Assembly (NCBI GenBank): GCA_017938695.1
Contig: JAGBBA010000012.1
Location: 1-64,000 of the forward strand
Source: Clostridia bacterium
GTDB lineage: Bacteria > Bacillota > Clostridia > Christensenellales > Aristaeellaceae
Reading direction: 5' to 3'
DNA length: 64,000 nucleotides
The translations under genes were made by a program, and so were the position numbers. Under the pieces are notes generated by a model. The model was not told where the DNA came from. It saw only the letters and a list, made by a program, of their open reading frames with translations, and did not search any database. Of the stretch, positions 25,086 through 35,003 are shown in pieces. Within the stretch, counting starts at the first letter, position 1. Each line of letters opens with the position of its first letter.

Positions 25086-26060
25086 ATGAACAAAGACAAT
25101 TTTCTCCAAACGCCCTGGAACACGCCCTTTATTGCCCAGCGTGCCGACCCCTATGTCAAGCGGATCGACGGCCAGTGGTATTTCACCGCCTCCGTTCCGG
25201 CTTACGACGGCATTATCCTGCGCACCGCCCCCACCCTGGAGGGCCTGCGCACCGCCGATGAAACCATGGTCTGGCATGCTCACGACAGCGGTGTGATGAG
25301 CTGCCACATCTGGGCACCGGAGCTCCACCGCATCGGCGGCTGCTGGTATATCTATTTTGCCGCCGGTGAAAAGGACGACGGCTGGAAGATCCGCCCCTGG
25401 GTGCTGCGCTGCCAGGACGAGGACCCCATCACCGGCCAGTGGGAAGAGTGCGGCATGCTCAAGCGCGTCGAGGATGACGAGTTCTCCTTCACCGCCTTCT
25501 CCCTGGACATGACCGTGTTCGAGCTCCGTGGCAAGCAGTATTGCATCTGGGCCGAAAAGGTCAGCGTGGGCCGGATGATCTCCAACCTCTATATCGCCGA
25601 GATGGCTTCCCCCACCGAGCTGAAAACCCCGCAGATGCTGCTCACCTCCCCCACCTACGCCTGGGAGCGTCACGGCTTCTGGGTCAATGAGGGCCCCACC
25701 GTGCTGGAACGTGACGGCCGCCTGTTCATGACCTTCTCCGCCAGCGACACCAGTGCCGCCTATTGCATGGGCCTGATGTGGATGGACGCCGACGCCGATC
25801 CCATGGACATTTCCGCCTGGCACAAGGTGAACCACCCCGTTTTCTGCACCGATGTGGAAAAGGGCATCTACGGCCCCGGCCACAACACCTTCTTCACCGA
25901 TGAAAACGGCCAGGCCTACACCTCCTACCACGCCCGCCCCTACGACGAGATCGTGGGCGATCCCCTCTACGACCCCAACCGGCACACCTTCATCATGAAG
26001 CTGGATTTCCAGAACGGTCTGCCGGTGTTCACGCTGGACAACCAGCTCTTCCAGGATTGA
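25086..26060 (+). CDS. GH43-family glycosidase (intracellular)
   Basis: A 324-residue five-bladed beta-propeller hydrolase, probably an alpha-L-arabinofuranosidase or beta-xylosidase. The start at 25086 has CTGGAGGTC 9 nt upstream. The GH43 triad is visible: base D21 in QRADPYVKRIDG, pKa-modulator D141 in FSLDMTVFE and acid E202 in WVNEGPTVLERDG. The HIWAPELHRIGGCWYIYFAA motif is standard. No signal peptide or CBM, so it acts on imported oligosaccharides. It is divergent from the MFS gene and followed by a UUCG-loop terminator and an AraC regulator. Confidence 0.88.
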   Translation: MNKDNFLQTPWNTPFIAQRADPYVKRIDGQWYFTASVPAYDGIILRTAPTLEGLRTADETMVWHAHDSGVMSCHIWAPELHRIGGCWYIYFAAGEKDDGWKIRPWVLRCQDEDPITGQWEECGMLKRVEDDEFSFTAFSLDMTVFELRGKQYCIWAEKVSVGRMISNLYIAEMASPTELKTPQMLLTSPTYAWERHGFWVNEGPTVLERDGRLFMTFSASDTSAAYCMGLMWMDADADPMDISAWHKVNHPVFCTDVEKGIYGPGHNTFFTDENGQAYTSYHARPYDEIVGDPLYDPNRHTFIMKLDFQNGLPVFTLDNQLFQD

Positions 26061-26074
26061 TCCAAGCATCAAAG

Positions 26075-26094
26075 CCGCCCTTCGGGGCGGTTTT
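26075..26094 (+). terminator. UUCG-tetraloop terminator after GH43
   Basis: CCGCCC-TTCG-GGGCGG followed by TTTT, with AAAG in front. It starts about 15 nt after the stop. Confidence 0.85.
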
Positions 26095-26114
26095 GCCTTT
26101 TCCCGTTCTCGATA

Positions 26115-26143
26115 TGGACAAAACGGATATTCTTTGCTATAAT
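26115..26143 (+). promoter_or_regulatory. promoter of the AraC-type regulator gene
   Basis: TGGACA (26115-26120), 17-nt spacer, TATAAT (26138-26143), 33 nt before the start codon. Confidence 0.7.
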
Positions 26144-26176
26144 GAAAAACAATCCGAGGGGGAAAGGAGTCCTTCC

Positions 26177-26974
26177 ATGAACGAGATCACCTATGTGGGT
26201 CGGCACACCACCGTGTACACCGTGGCCCGCCACGCCCATGAAAGCTGGGAATACGTCTATTGCACCCAGGGCGGCGGCACGTTTTTCTTTGGCGACACCC
26301 AGCTGAGCTACAAGCAGGGCGACGTGGTGATCATTCCGCCCATGATCCCCCACTCCAACGCCAGCGAGCAGGGCTTCAACAACATCCACATCAACATGGA
26401 TGCCCCCATCCTCACCCTGAAGGAGCCCACGGTGATCGTGGATGACAGCAACCACTTTCTGCTCAACGCCTTCAACGCGGCCTTCTACCACTATTATTCC
26501 GAGAGCAACGAGCGCGCCGCGCTGCTGAGCTGCTACGGCAACCTGATCAGCTATTACCTCATCGCCTACCAGACGGGGCGGCCCCGTTCCAGCGTGGTAG
26601 ACGAGATCGAGCATCATATCATCAGCCATTATGCCGACTGCGACTACAAGCTGGACCAGTACCTGAACTCCCTGCCCTTCAGCAGCGATTACCTGCGCAA
26701 GCTGTTCCAGAAGGATTTCGGCGTCACCCCCCACCAGTACCTGACCAACAAGCGGCTGCAAATCGCTGCCGAGGCCCTGGCCAATGTGGGCGTCAGCGGC
26801 AACTCCGTGGCGGATATCGCGCTGATGTGCGGCTTCCGCGAGCCGCTGTATTTCTCCAAAATGTTCAAGAAAAAATACGGCGTGGCCCCCAGCTATTACG
26901 TCAAGACCAGGCACGCCGCCCAGGATGAACGCCCTGACCCGGACAGCGTGAAGCTGATGCTGGAAGAGGAATAA
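26177..26974 (+). CDS. AraC-family transcriptional regulator
   Basis: 265 residues. An N-terminal cupin-like sensor (ESWEYVYCTQGGGTFFFGDT, GDVVIIPPMIPHSN) is followed by a C-terminal double helix-turn-helix (SDYLRKLFQKDFGVTPHQYL, then VADIALMCGFREPLYFSKMF, KKKYGVAPSYY). The start at 26177 follows GGAAAGGAG. Regulators of this layout usually sense a sugar and activate adjacent hydrolase and transporter genes; the neighbouring GH43/MFS pair is the likely target. It has its own promoter and terminator. Confidence 0.92.
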   Translation: MNEITYVGRHTTVYTVARHAHESWEYVYCTQGGGTFFFGDTQLSYKQGDVVIIPPMIPHSNASEQGFNNIHINMDAPILTLKEPTVIVDDSNHFLLNAFNAAFYHYYSESNERAALLSCYGNLISYYLIAYQTGRPRSSVVDEIEHHIISHYADCDYKLDQYLNSLPFSSDYLRKLFQKDFGVTPHQYLTNKRLQIAAEALANVGVSGNSVADIALMCGFREPLYFSKMFKKKYGVAPSYYVKTRHAAQDERPDPDSVKLMLEEE

Positions 26975-26979
26975 TACAC

Positions 26980-27020
26980 AATCACCCCAAGGCATTTCAA
27001 CTGCCCTGGGGTGATTTTTT
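26980..27020. terminator. terminator after the AraC gene
   Basis: AATCACCCCAaGGCA and TGCCcTGGGGTGATT form a long stem around a 7-nt loop, followed by TTTT on the + strand. The minus-strand GNAT gene ends just beyond, so it may serve both directions. Confidence 0.8.
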
Positions 27021-27022
27021 GC

Positions 27023-27499
27023 TTATTCGGCCAGCTGAAGCAGCGTATCCCCGGTGACCCGGTACACCGTCCAGCCGTTCATTTGTCTGGCACCCAGCGA
27101 CAGATAGAAATCAATGCTGGGTTTGTTCCAGTCCAGGCACTGCCATTCCAGCCGGCCACAGCCGCGCTCCACGGCGATCTGTGCCAGACGCTTGATGGTC
27201 GCCTTGCCGTAGCCCCGGCCCCGGTATTCCGGCAGAACGAACAGATCCTCCAGGTACAGCCCTGCGCGGCCCAGGAAGGTGGAAAAATTGTGGAAGAACA
27301 GCGCAAAGCCGACTTCTTTGCCGTCCTCGCAGGCGAAGATTACTTCCGCCTTCTTTTTCTCAAAGATCCATTCCTGCAAAAGTTCCTCTGTGGCCACCAC
27401 TTCATCCAGCATCTTTTCATACACGGCCAACGCCTTGATGAACGACAAGATCAGCCCGCGATCCTGTTCCTGAGCAAAACGGAAGGTCAATTCAGGCAT
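27023..27499 (-). CDS. GNAT N-acetyltransferase (diamine acetyltransferase-like)
   Basis: A 158-residue single GNAT domain. Motif A is LEDLFVLPEYRGRGYGKATI and motif B follows in CLDWNKPSIDFYLSLGARQM, a pattern seen in spermidine/spermine- and thialysine-type acetyltransferases (Rat/human SAT2-like). The substrate is therefore possibly a polyamine or a lysine analogue, but this is inference. Its start overlaps the 3' end of the MATE gene by 8 bp, so the two are probably cotranscribed; export and acetylation of a toxic amine would be a logical pairing. Confidence 0.85.
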   Translation of the reverse strand: MPELTFRFAQEQDRGLILSFIKALAVYEKMLDEVVATEELLQEWIFEKKKAEVIFACEDGKEVGFALFFHNFSTFLGRAGLYLEDLFVLPEYRGRGYGKATIKRLAQIAVERGCGRLEWQCLDWNKPSIDFYLSLGARQMNGWTVYRVTGDTLLQLAE

Positions 27500-28916
27500 G
27501 GTGGGTTCCCTCCTGCTTTTCGATTGCCTCCGCCTGCCGCGCCAGCAGGTGGATATGCCGCACCACCGGCAGGGCGATCAGCACCGCGGTGATGCCGGTG
27601 AGCACGTTGGAGATCATCATGGTGATGCCCACCGCCTCCACCCCCAGGGTGGTAAACTGCTGCAACGCCCACAGCACCGGCACGCGGTACACAAACACGC
27701 GCATCACGTTCAGCACCATGGTCAGCTTGGTGTAGCCGTAGCCGATGAGCAACGCCACCGTGGCGGAATTCACACCCAGGGTGATGTAGCCCAGCATCTC
27801 CCAGCGGTGGATGGACACGATCATCTGCTGAAAGGCCGGGTCGAAGTTTTCCTTGGACTGGGCAAAGATGCTGGCCAGCCAGGGCAGCCCCCAGGATACC
27901 AGCACCACGCCCATAAGGCCGATCAACACATTCACGCCAATGAGCAAAAAGTAAAACTGCAGCGTGCGGCGGTACTTGCCTGCCCCCCGGTTCTGGCTGA
28001 TCAGCGGCGCGGTGCCGTCGGTAAAACCGATGTGCCAGGAGGTGGTCAGGCCGCCGATGTTGTTGGAAATGCCCAGTGCGCCCACCGTCAGACCGCCGTA
28101 CACGCCGGACATGGCGTTGACCACCACCTTGCCCGCAGCGAAGAGCATCTTCTCCGCAGAAACGGGATAGGCCAGGTTCACCACCGGCAGCACGGTTTGC
28201 TTCTTCAAGCGGATGTTCCTGAATGAGAAGCGGAAAGCGCCGTCGTCCCGGGGCATGGTGCACAGGGCGTACAGCAGGATCAGCACCTGGCCCACCAGCG
28301 TGGCCACCGCGATCAGGATCAGCCCTCCCTTCACCACATACACGAACAGCGCGCTCAGCGAAAGCTTTACCAGGATCACGACCAGATTCAGGATCAGGAT
28401 CTTTCTGGCATGACCGCGGCTGCGCTCAATGGCGATGTACACCGTATCAAAAAAGCCCACCACCAGCGAAAGGATCTCCACCCGGAAGTACCCTGCGCCG
28501 GTCCGGATCAGGTTTTCCGGCGTTTGCAGCAGCCGTAGGAAAGGCTCGGCAAAGGGGATCAGCGTCAGGGCGATCACCCCGGCCACCAGCACCGCCATGG
28601 CATACACCGTGGCCACCCGCTGGCGCACCAGCTGGTCGTCGCCCTGGCCGTAGGCTTCGGATATCTTGATGCTGCCGCCCACCGCCAGGCCGCTGCCCAG
28701 CGCGGTGATCATCAGCGTGATCTGGCTCAGGCAGGCCACCGCGCTCACCGCATCCGAGCCGATGTGGGAGGCCATCAGCGCATCCAGCACCTTGAAGATC
28801 TGCTGCAACGCCTGATACAACGCCAGCGGCACCGATACGGTCAGCAGCACCTTCAGCGGCGAGGCACTCAGGGCATAGGCCCGGAATTTTTCATCTTTTT
28901 TAGAAAATCCTGCCAT
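27492..28916 (-). CDS. MATE-family efflux transporter
   Basis: A 474-residue exporter, the second MATE protein of the window and only distantly similar to the first. The start (MAGFSKKDEKF) is 8 nt after CGGAGGA. The two six-helix halves are recognisable (PLALYQALQQIFKVLDALMA and AYPVSAEKMLFAAGKVVVNA). The region IRLKKQTVLPVV is the cytoplasmic link between the lobes. Substrate unknown. It lies directly after the terminator of the sugar transport operon and is followed by an overlapping acetyltransferase gene. Confidence 0.9.
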   Translation of the reverse strand: MAGFSKKDEKFRAYALSASPLKVLLTVSVPLALYQALQQIFKVLDALMASHIGSDAVSAVACLSQITLMITALGSGLAVGGSIKISEAYGQGDDQLVRQRVATVYAMAVLVAGVIALTLIPFAEPFLRLLQTPENLIRTGAGYFRVEILSLVVGFFDTVYIAIERSRGHARKILILNLVVILVKLSLSALFVYVVKGGLILIAVATLVGQVLILLYALCTMPRDDGAFRFSFRNIRLKKQTVLPVVNLAYPVSAEKMLFAAGKVVVNAMSGVYGGLTVGALGISNNIGGLTTSWHIGFTDGTAPLISQNRGAGKYRRTLQFYFLLIGVNVLIGLMGVVLVSWGLPWLASIFAQSKENFDPAFQQMIVSIHRWEMLGYITLGVNSATVALLIGYGYTKLTMVLNVMRVFVYRVPVLWALQQFTTLGVEAVGITMMISNVLTGITAVLIALPVVRHIHLLARQAEAIEKQEGTHHA

Positions 28917-28926
28917 TGCTTCCTCC

Positions 28927-28961
28927 GAAAAAATGTGCGCATCCCGCAGGAGTGCGCACAT
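28927..28961 (-). terminator. terminator of the sugar transport operon, just upstream of the MATE ribosome-binding site
   Basis: On the minus strand ATGTGCGCA and TGCGCACAT form a 9-bp stem around an 11-nt loop, followed by TTTTTT. It starts about 20 nt after the ATPase stop and ends 3 nt before the MATE ribosome-binding site, so read-through or attenuation of the MATE gene is possible. Confidence 0.8.
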
Positions 28962-28981
28962 GTTGAATTGCATTTGTTTGA

Positions 28982-30058
28982 TCAGATGACCATTTCCGTC
29001 ACGGCGTCGAAGAGGTACACGCTCTCGTAGGGGATGGAGAAGGTCACCTGGCTGTCCATCTCGGGGATCTCGTGGGGCGTTACCTTCAGGATGGACTTGT
29101 CGCTGTCGATATCCACATACACGTTGGCGTTGTCGCCCAGCATTTCGGTCAGCTCCACCGTGCCCTCGGCGATGTAGGCGTTCTCCTTTTCGCCCAGCAC
29201 GATGCCCTCGGGCCGGAAACCGAACACGATCTCCTTGCCCTCGTAGTCCTTCACCTTGTCGCCCAGCTTCTTGCCCAGGTCGAAGGCATGGCCCGCCACG
29301 GTGATGCAGCCGTTCTCCACCTTGCGGCGGATGAAGTTCATGGGCGGCTCGCCGATGAAGCCAGCCACAAACATGTTGCGGGGGTTGAAGTACACATCCT
29401 TGGGCGTGCCGATCTGCTGCACATAGCCGTTCTTCATCACCACGATGCGGTCAGCCATGGTCATGGCCTCGGTCTGGTCGTGGGTCACGTAGATGGTGGT
29501 GGCACCGGTTTCCCGGTGGATCTGCGTGATCTCGGAGCGCATGGTCACGCGCTGCTTGGCGTCCAGGTTGGACAGGGGCTCGTCCATCAGGAAGATGCCC
29601 ACCTTGCGGATGATGGAGCGGCCTACGGCCACGCGCTGACGCTGGCCGCCGGACAGGGCGCGGGGCATACGGTCCAGGTAATCGGTCAGGCCCAGGATCT
29701 TGGCGGTCTTGCGGACGCGCTCGTCGATCACGTCCTCGTCCACACCCTGCAGGGACAGGCCGAAGGCCAGGTTGTCATACACGGTCATGTTGGGGTAAAG
29801 GGCATAGCTCTGGAACACCATGGCCACCTCGCGCTCGCGGGGCCCCCAGTTGTTGGCCAGCTGGCCGTCGATCAAAAACTCGCCCTTGCTGATGTCCTCC
29901 AGGCCGGCGATCATACGCAGCGTGGTGGACTTGCCGCAGCCGGAGGGGCCAACGAACACGATAAACTCACCCCGCTCGGCTTCCAGGTTGAAGTCGTGCA
30001 CGGCGTGGAAGCCGTTGGGGTAGATTTTGTTGATGTTCTTGAGCGTGATGTATGCCAT
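28982..30058 (-). CDS. ABC transporter ATPase, MsmK/UgpC type (copy 2)
   Basis: A 358-residue CUT1 sugar-importer ATPase. The start (MAYITLKNIN) follows AAAGGAGC. Walker A GPSGCGKST, signature LSGGQRQR, Walker B VGIFLMDEPLSNLDA and the H-loop YVTHDQTEAMT are all intact; the C-terminal third (from about 235) is the OB-fold regulatory domain with FGFRPEGI. Such ATPases energise several importers in one cell. It is last in the operon, 66 nt after GH105, and a second ATPase gene lies upstream at 32487. Confidence 0.93.
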   Translation of the reverse strand: MAYITLKNINKIYPNGFHAVHDFNLEAERGEFIVFVGPSGCGKSTTLRMIAGLEDISKGEFLIDGQLANNWGPREREVAMVFQSYALYPNMTVYDNLAFGLSLQGVDEDVIDERVRKTAKILGLTDYLDRMPRALSGGQRQRVAVGRSIIRKVGIFLMDEPLSNLDAKQRVTMRSEITQIHRETGATTIYVTHDQTEAMTMADRIVVMKNGYVQQIGTPKDVYFNPRNMFVAGFIGEPPMNFIRRKVENGCITVAGHAFDLGKKLGDKVKDYEGKEIVFGFRPEGIVLGEKENAYIAEGTVELTEMLGDNANVYVDIDSDKSILKVTPHEIPEMDSQVTFSIPYESVYLFDAVTEMVI

Positions 30059-30124
30059 AGCAGTTTGCTCCTTTACTTGGGAACTGTCGCAGATGCGGAA
30101 GGCCGCCCCTGCGGAAAACACATG

Positions 30125-31261
30125 TTATTGCGCGCCGTTCATCCGGCGAACCTCGGTGTAGCACATCACCAGGGGTGCCACACCCTTGGCGTCGTTCTCC
30201 ACGATGGGTTCGGAGATGTAGTAGGCGTAGGTGCCGTCGCGGCGGCGGTCATTTTCCGGGCCCAGGCCTGCCACCAGGCAGATGCCGCCCAGGTTGATGC
30301 CCTCGTCGGTAAAGGCGAGATGCTTGTTCACGATGCCGTCGAAAGTCTTGCGGCCCTGCCGGGCATAGGCCTTGTCCAGCACGCCCAGCCGTGCGCCCTT
30401 GAGCATGGTGTAGGCGATCATGCTGCTGCCGCTGGTTTCCAGGTAGTTGCCTTCCCGGCCGCCCTGATCCACCACCTGGTAGTACATGCCGGTTTCAGCA
30501 TCGGCATAGGGCAGGATGCCTGCCATCATTTCCTGCAGCAGCTGCCGGATTTCCTCACGTTCGCTGCCTTCGGGCAGGATCTCCGCCAGGTCAACCAGGG
30601 CGGCGGCAAACCAGCCCATGGCCCGCAGCCAGAAGGACTGCGAAAGGCCGGTTTCCTTGTCGGCCCAGAAGGCCGTGCGGCTGGCGTCGTAGCCGTGGTA
30701 GTACAGGTGCTTGTTCTCGTCGAACATATGCTGGCGCACCACGCGGATCTGGCCGATCACATCGCTGTAATCGCCCTGGCCCTGGTGCTTTTCATACAGG
30801 GCAGCGAACACCTGCGCCATGTAGATGCCGTCCAGCCACACCTGGTTGGGGTAGATCTTCTTGTGCCAGTAGCTGCCCTCGTGAGTGCGGGGCTGCCGGG
30901 CCAGTGCCTGGTGCAGCTTGTCCGCCGCCAGGCGATACTTTTCCTTGCCCGTCATAGCGTAGAGCTCAAACAGCACACGGCCCTCGTTGATATCATCCAG
31001 GGTCTGCTTGTTGGGGGCCCAGGTGCGGATATCGCCGCTTTCGCTGACAAAGCTATCCACAAAGCCCTCAACAAAATCGGCGTACTGCCGATCCTGGCAG
31101 ATGCGGCTCATTTCCAGCAGGGCCGTCAGCATGCAGCCGTCGATATAAGTCCAGGCCGCGGCTTGCCCCCTGCGGACGCGCTCGATGTTCCAGGCCGTCC
31201 GTTCAGGAGAGGACTGCTTGATCAGATCCAGGACGTAGCTGTCGATCTTTTCGTACATCAT
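30125..31261 (-). CDS. GH105 unsaturated rhamnogalacturonyl/glycuronyl hydrolase
   Basis: Removes the 4,5-unsaturated uronic acid left by polysaccharide lyases, typically from rhamnogalacturonan. A 378-residue alpha6/alpha6 barrel; the first of two adjacent ATGs is taken, after AAAGGAGCTCC. The catalytic aspartate is in YPNQVWLDGIYMAQ; SFWLRAMGWFAAAL and EINEGR-like LDDINEGRVLFELYAMTG are family motifs. No signal peptide. Its place between transport genes suggests that the importer carries unsaturated pectin-derived oligosaccharides, or ulvan/other glycuronan fragments. Confidence 0.88.
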   Translation of the reverse strand: MMYEKIDSYVLDLIKQSSPERTAWNIERVRRGQAAAWTYIDGCMLTALLEMSRICQDRQYADFVEGFVDSFVSESGDIRTWAPNKQTLDDINEGRVLFELYAMTGKEKYRLAADKLHQALARQPRTHEGSYWHKKIYPNQVWLDGIYMAQVFAALYEKHQGQGDYSDVIGQIRVVRQHMFDENKHLYYHGYDASRTAFWADKETGLSQSFWLRAMGWFAAALVDLAEILPEGSEREEIRQLLQEMMAGILPYADAETGMYYQVVDQGGREGNYLETSGSSMIAYTMLKGARLGVLDKAYARQGRKTFDGIVNKHLAFTDEGINLGGICLVAGLGPENDRRRDGTYAYYISEPIVENDAKGVAPLVMCYTEVRRMNGAQ

Positions 31262-31281
31262 GGAGCTCCTTTTCCGAAGCG

Positions 31282-31908
31282 TCATTTTGCCTTGGCGTCA
31301 GCGATAATTTTGAGAACCGTGTTCTTGCAGGCCACGCAGAGCAGGTCAGCCCCCGTGGTGAACAGGCCGAAGAGCAGGGGCTCCACGCTCAGCAGGGCGG
31401 CGTTGCTGCCTCCGGAGAGGGCAAAGAACACGGAGTTAATCATGTTATAGACGGTGACCACCAGGAACAGCAGCACGAATCCATACATCAGGTTGAAGAA
31501 GAAACCCACTGCGCCGCGCTTGGTCACCATGATCCACCGGCTGCTGCCCCCAGGCAGCTTTTCGGCAAAGCGGAGGAAGTGGTTGATCAGCAGGTCAGTG
31601 ACCATGCCCAGCACCACCGCACCGATAAAGAACAGATCAAGCTGGTTGAGCACATACATGCCCAGGCCCATGAACACGAAGAAGCACACCGCGCCATAGA
31701 ACCAATACTTGATCAGAACGATCTTCAGCCATTCGGGGAAACGCCACTTCACCTTGCCGGAGCGGTACTTCTCCAGTTCCTCTTTGGAATAGCGGGGGGT
31801 ATTCTCCCGGCTGGCACCCACCAGGTCGTCCACGGCCTGGGTGTGCAGATCGTAGTAAGCGGAGGTTTTGTTCTCCTTGGCCTTGGGAGGATTCTTCATG
31901 GGGCTCAC
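31282..31908 (-). CDS. small polytopic membrane protein D of the sugar transport locus
   Basis: 208 residues. A hydrophilic N-terminus (1-65, with RYSKEELEKYRSGKVKWRFP) precedes four predicted membrane helices (about 67-87, 91-108, 133-156, 172-195). No known motif, no signal peptide. The start is a GTG overlapping the stop of protein C (GTGA) after GGAGGAA; an ATG 9 nt downstream is the alternative. It is the fourth of a set of small membrane proteins around an MsmK-type ATPase. Possible roles are an accessory or regulatory transporter subunit; I have no family assignment. Confidence 0.75.
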   Translation of the reverse strand: MSPMKNPPKAKENKTSAYYDLHTQAVDDLVGASRENTPRYSKEELEKYRSGKVKWRFPEWLKIVLIKYWFYGAVCFFVFMGLGMYVLNQLDLFFIGAVVLGMVTDLLINHFLRFAEKLPGGSSRWIMVTKRGAVGFFFNLMYGFVLLFLVVTVYNMINSVFFALSGGSNAALLSVEPLLFGLFTTGADLLCVACKNTVLKIIADAKAK

Positions 31909-32471
31909 GATTCCTCCGAAAGAAGGATGGCATCCATCTGGCCCACTTCTTCCACCGGCAGGGAGGTATCAATGCGGCGGAGCAGCTTGCGCAGCACAGG
32001 CACCAGCAGCGTGAGCACAAAGCCCACTGCCACGATGATGCGGTGCACGCCCAGCATATCGTAAGCCTGGGTGATATAGATGGTGCTGGCATCCACGGTG
32101 ATGGGGTTCACCTCGCGGGTCAGTGCCTTGGTGATGCTGTCCATGTAGTAGGTATCGCAGAAGATCAGGATGCCCAGCATCAGGAACATCAGCACCAGCA
32201 TGGGGATGTTGGTCTTTTTGCGATGGGGATAGGCGTTGATGAAGCATACCAGCGACAGCATGGAGAACAGCATCGTGCAGAAGCCGCTCAAGCCCATACC
32301 GGTCAGCTGCAGCTTGGCCGTGGTGTCGGACACATGGGTCAGGTTGAGGGAATAATACAGGAAGGCGACCACCAGCACCAGCATGGGGATGGTCTGCGGC
32401 TTGCGCTTGAGGGAAACGAACATCTTGCGGATGGATTCCTTCAGGCCGCCGCGGTTCTTCTTATTGGCCAT
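31905..32471 (-). CDS. small polytopic membrane protein C of the sugar transport locus
   Basis: 188 residues with a basic cytoplasmic N-terminus (GGLKESIRKMFVSLKRKP), four predicted membrane helices (about 28-44, 56-80, 89-106, 141-162) and an acidic C-terminal tail (LPVEEVGQMDAILLSEES). The loop between helices 3 and 4 is the longest and probably outside. It lies 15 nt after the ATPase 1 gene and overlaps protein D by 4 bp. Not recognised. The layout resembles protein A, with the last helix preceded by an Asp/His pair, so distant paralogy is possible but unproven. Confidence 0.75.
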   Translation of the reverse strand: MANKKNRGGLKESIRKMFVSLKRKPQTIPMLVLVVAFLYYSLNLTHVSDTTAKLQLTGMGLSGFCTMLFSMLSLVCFINAYPHRKKTNIPMLVLMFLMLGILIFCDTYYMDSITKALTREVNPITVDASTIYITQAYDMLGVHRIIVAVGFVLTLLVPVLRKLLRRIDTSLPVEEVGQMDAILLSEES

Positions 32472-32486
32472 GGGTCAGTCCTCCTT

Positions 32487-33560
<1,074 letters not shown>

Positions 33561-33572
33561 AGGGCATCTCCT

Positions 33573-34094
33573 TTACACGGCCTTCTCGCTGAGAGAAGCA
33601 TTGTAAGCAGCCAGCTTGCGGCTGCGGATCACGGCAACGACGCCCGCTGCCAGGCAGCATGCGGCGGACAGGCATAGGAAGACGATCACCAGCGCGAACT
33701 GGGCATCCTCCATCACGGGGATCTCCACGACCTTTTTCAGCACGGGGTCGCTGCGCTTGGTCATGGCGGTGTGGGCCATCAGCGGCAGGATGAAGATGCG
33801 CACGATCTGCCCCACGCCCAGGCCCAGCAGCATGTAGCCGTAGCCGGTCTTGTAGCTCTTCACGCCCTCGGAGGCCAGGAAGGCCACCAGCATGAACACC
33901 AGATTATACACGATGGAAATGCCGATCAGCCAGGAATAATACCAGGTGCCCACGTCAGACTCGAAAATGCTGACGAAGTAGAACACGTCAAAGAGGATCG
34001 CCAGATAGGTCAGGCGGGAAGAAAAGGTGTTTTTCGTATAGCGCATCCGGTCCAGCTGGATGGCTTTTTGTTCTTCCATGCTGATGGGCATCAT
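33573..34094 (-). CDS. small polytopic membrane protein B of the sugar transport locus
   Basis: 173 residues from MMPISMEEQK, whose ATG overlaps the stop of protein A by 4 bp and follows AAAGGGAG. A charged N-terminus (10-27) precedes four predicted helices (about 28-44, 54-74, 86-106, 133-156); the SEGVKSYKTGYGYML loop is on the cytoplasmic side by charge. The outer loop 107-130 is rich in Lys/Asp/Glu. No recognised domain. Translational coupling to A and proximity to ATPase 1 suggest that A and B act as a unit. Confidence 0.75.
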   Translation of the reverse strand: MMPISMEEQKAIQLDRMRYTKNTFSSRLTYLAILFDVFYFVSIFESDVGTWYYSWLIGISIVYNLVFMLVAFLASEGVKSYKTGYGYMLLGLGVGQIVRIFILPLMAHTAMTKRSDPVLKKVVEIPVMEDAQFALVIVFLCLSAACCLAAGVVAVIRSRKLAAYNASLSEKAV

Positions 34095-34687
34095 GCAGAC
34101 ACTCCCTTTCCTTCGTTGATCAGTTTCTTTTCCAGCTTCATCAGGTGCAGCTTCCAGAAGAAGTTCACCGCCAGCGCAACGCACACCAGGATCATCACGG
34201 CGATCACCACATAGTGGGCATCGAACCAGAAGGTGGAGTCGATGTAGCTCTTCTTGCGGCGGGTGGCGTATTTCAGGTAGGCTTCAAAGTCCATCTGCAA
34301 GAATTTTGCCTTGAACAGCTCGATCTGCTGATGGGCCCAGATGCTCACGCCGATGCCCGCGCCCGCGAAGGCGAAGGTGGACACCGCATTGCCGATGTAA
34401 TAGCGGCGGCGGCTGTGGGTGCTGGTGATGAACAGCAGGCAGGCCAGCAGCAGCAGCACGATGGAGCTGTTGAGCAGCGCACGGTTGAAGGGCTGAATCT
34501 GATAATAGACCTCAGCACCGGGCACGTTGATCTTTGCCGTTTCCAGCTTGGCTTCCTCCGGCAGAGCGTAGAACAGGCCGTCGTACAGATCGGTGGACAG
34601 ACCCAGCGAATAAACAAACATCAGTCCGCAGGCAGCCAGTGCTGCAAAACAAAGGATCTTCTGCCAGGTCAGTTGCTTTTTATACAT
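34091..34687 (-). CDS. small polytopic membrane protein A of the sugar transport locus
   Basis: 198 residues. Helix 1 (11-30) is followed by a 40-residue outer loop (LPEEAKLETAKINVPGAEV), helices 2 and 3 (71-89, 98-117), a second long loop with RRKKSYIDSTFWFDAHY, helix 4 (158-178) and a basic tail. No signal peptide cleavage site, no known domain. A strong GCAGGAGG site precedes the ATG. It is first of the downstream half of the locus, separated from the binding-protein gene by an array of hairpins. Confidence 0.75.
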   Translation of the reverse strand: MYKKQLTWQKILCFAALAACGLMFVYSLGLSTDLYDGLFYALPEEAKLETAKINVPGAEVYYQIQPFNRALLNSSIVLLLLACLLFITSTHSRRRYYIGNAVSTFAFAGAGIGVSIWAHQQIELFKAKFLQMDFEAYLKYATRRKKSYIDSTFWFDAHYVVIAVMILVCVALAVNFFWKLHLMKLEKKLINEGKGVSA

Positions 34688-34793
34688 GGTTTACCTCCTG
34701 CAAAACGCATATGCCGCTCCAGCCTTGCAGCCAATGCGGGAATATCGTCATGGGCTCCGATCAGCCGCCCCGGCGGAGCAGCTGATGGAAACC

Positions 34794-35003
34794 CATGACG
34801 GGGCTTGCGCCCCGCCATGAGCCTTGTTTCTACCTGCTTAGGCCGAGTAACTCAGCCGTCCGCAGGACTGTGATCGTGTAACCCGGCTTTGCCGGGTTCG
34901 CGGGTGGTTGATTTTGCTCTGCAAAATCAATTCCTTACAAATCCAGACGTCCTCTGGTCGGCTGGATTTGCCACCTCCCCAAAGTGGCTATGCCACTTTG
35001 GGG
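34794..35003. repeat. array of five tandem hairpins after the binding-protein gene
   Basis: Within the 328-nt gap 34688-35015 five inverted repeats follow each other: CCCCAAAGTGGC arms (34977-35003, 12 bp perfect, 12 nt after the binding-protein stop), AAATCCAG arms (34939-34969), GATTTTGC arms (34910-34928), AACCCGGC arms (34880-34898) and CATGACGGGGC arms (34794-34819, one mismatch). None has a good T-tract on the minus strand. Such structures could protect the binding-protein mRNA 3' end and lower expression of the genes downstream. No gene was seen here. Confidence 0.75.
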
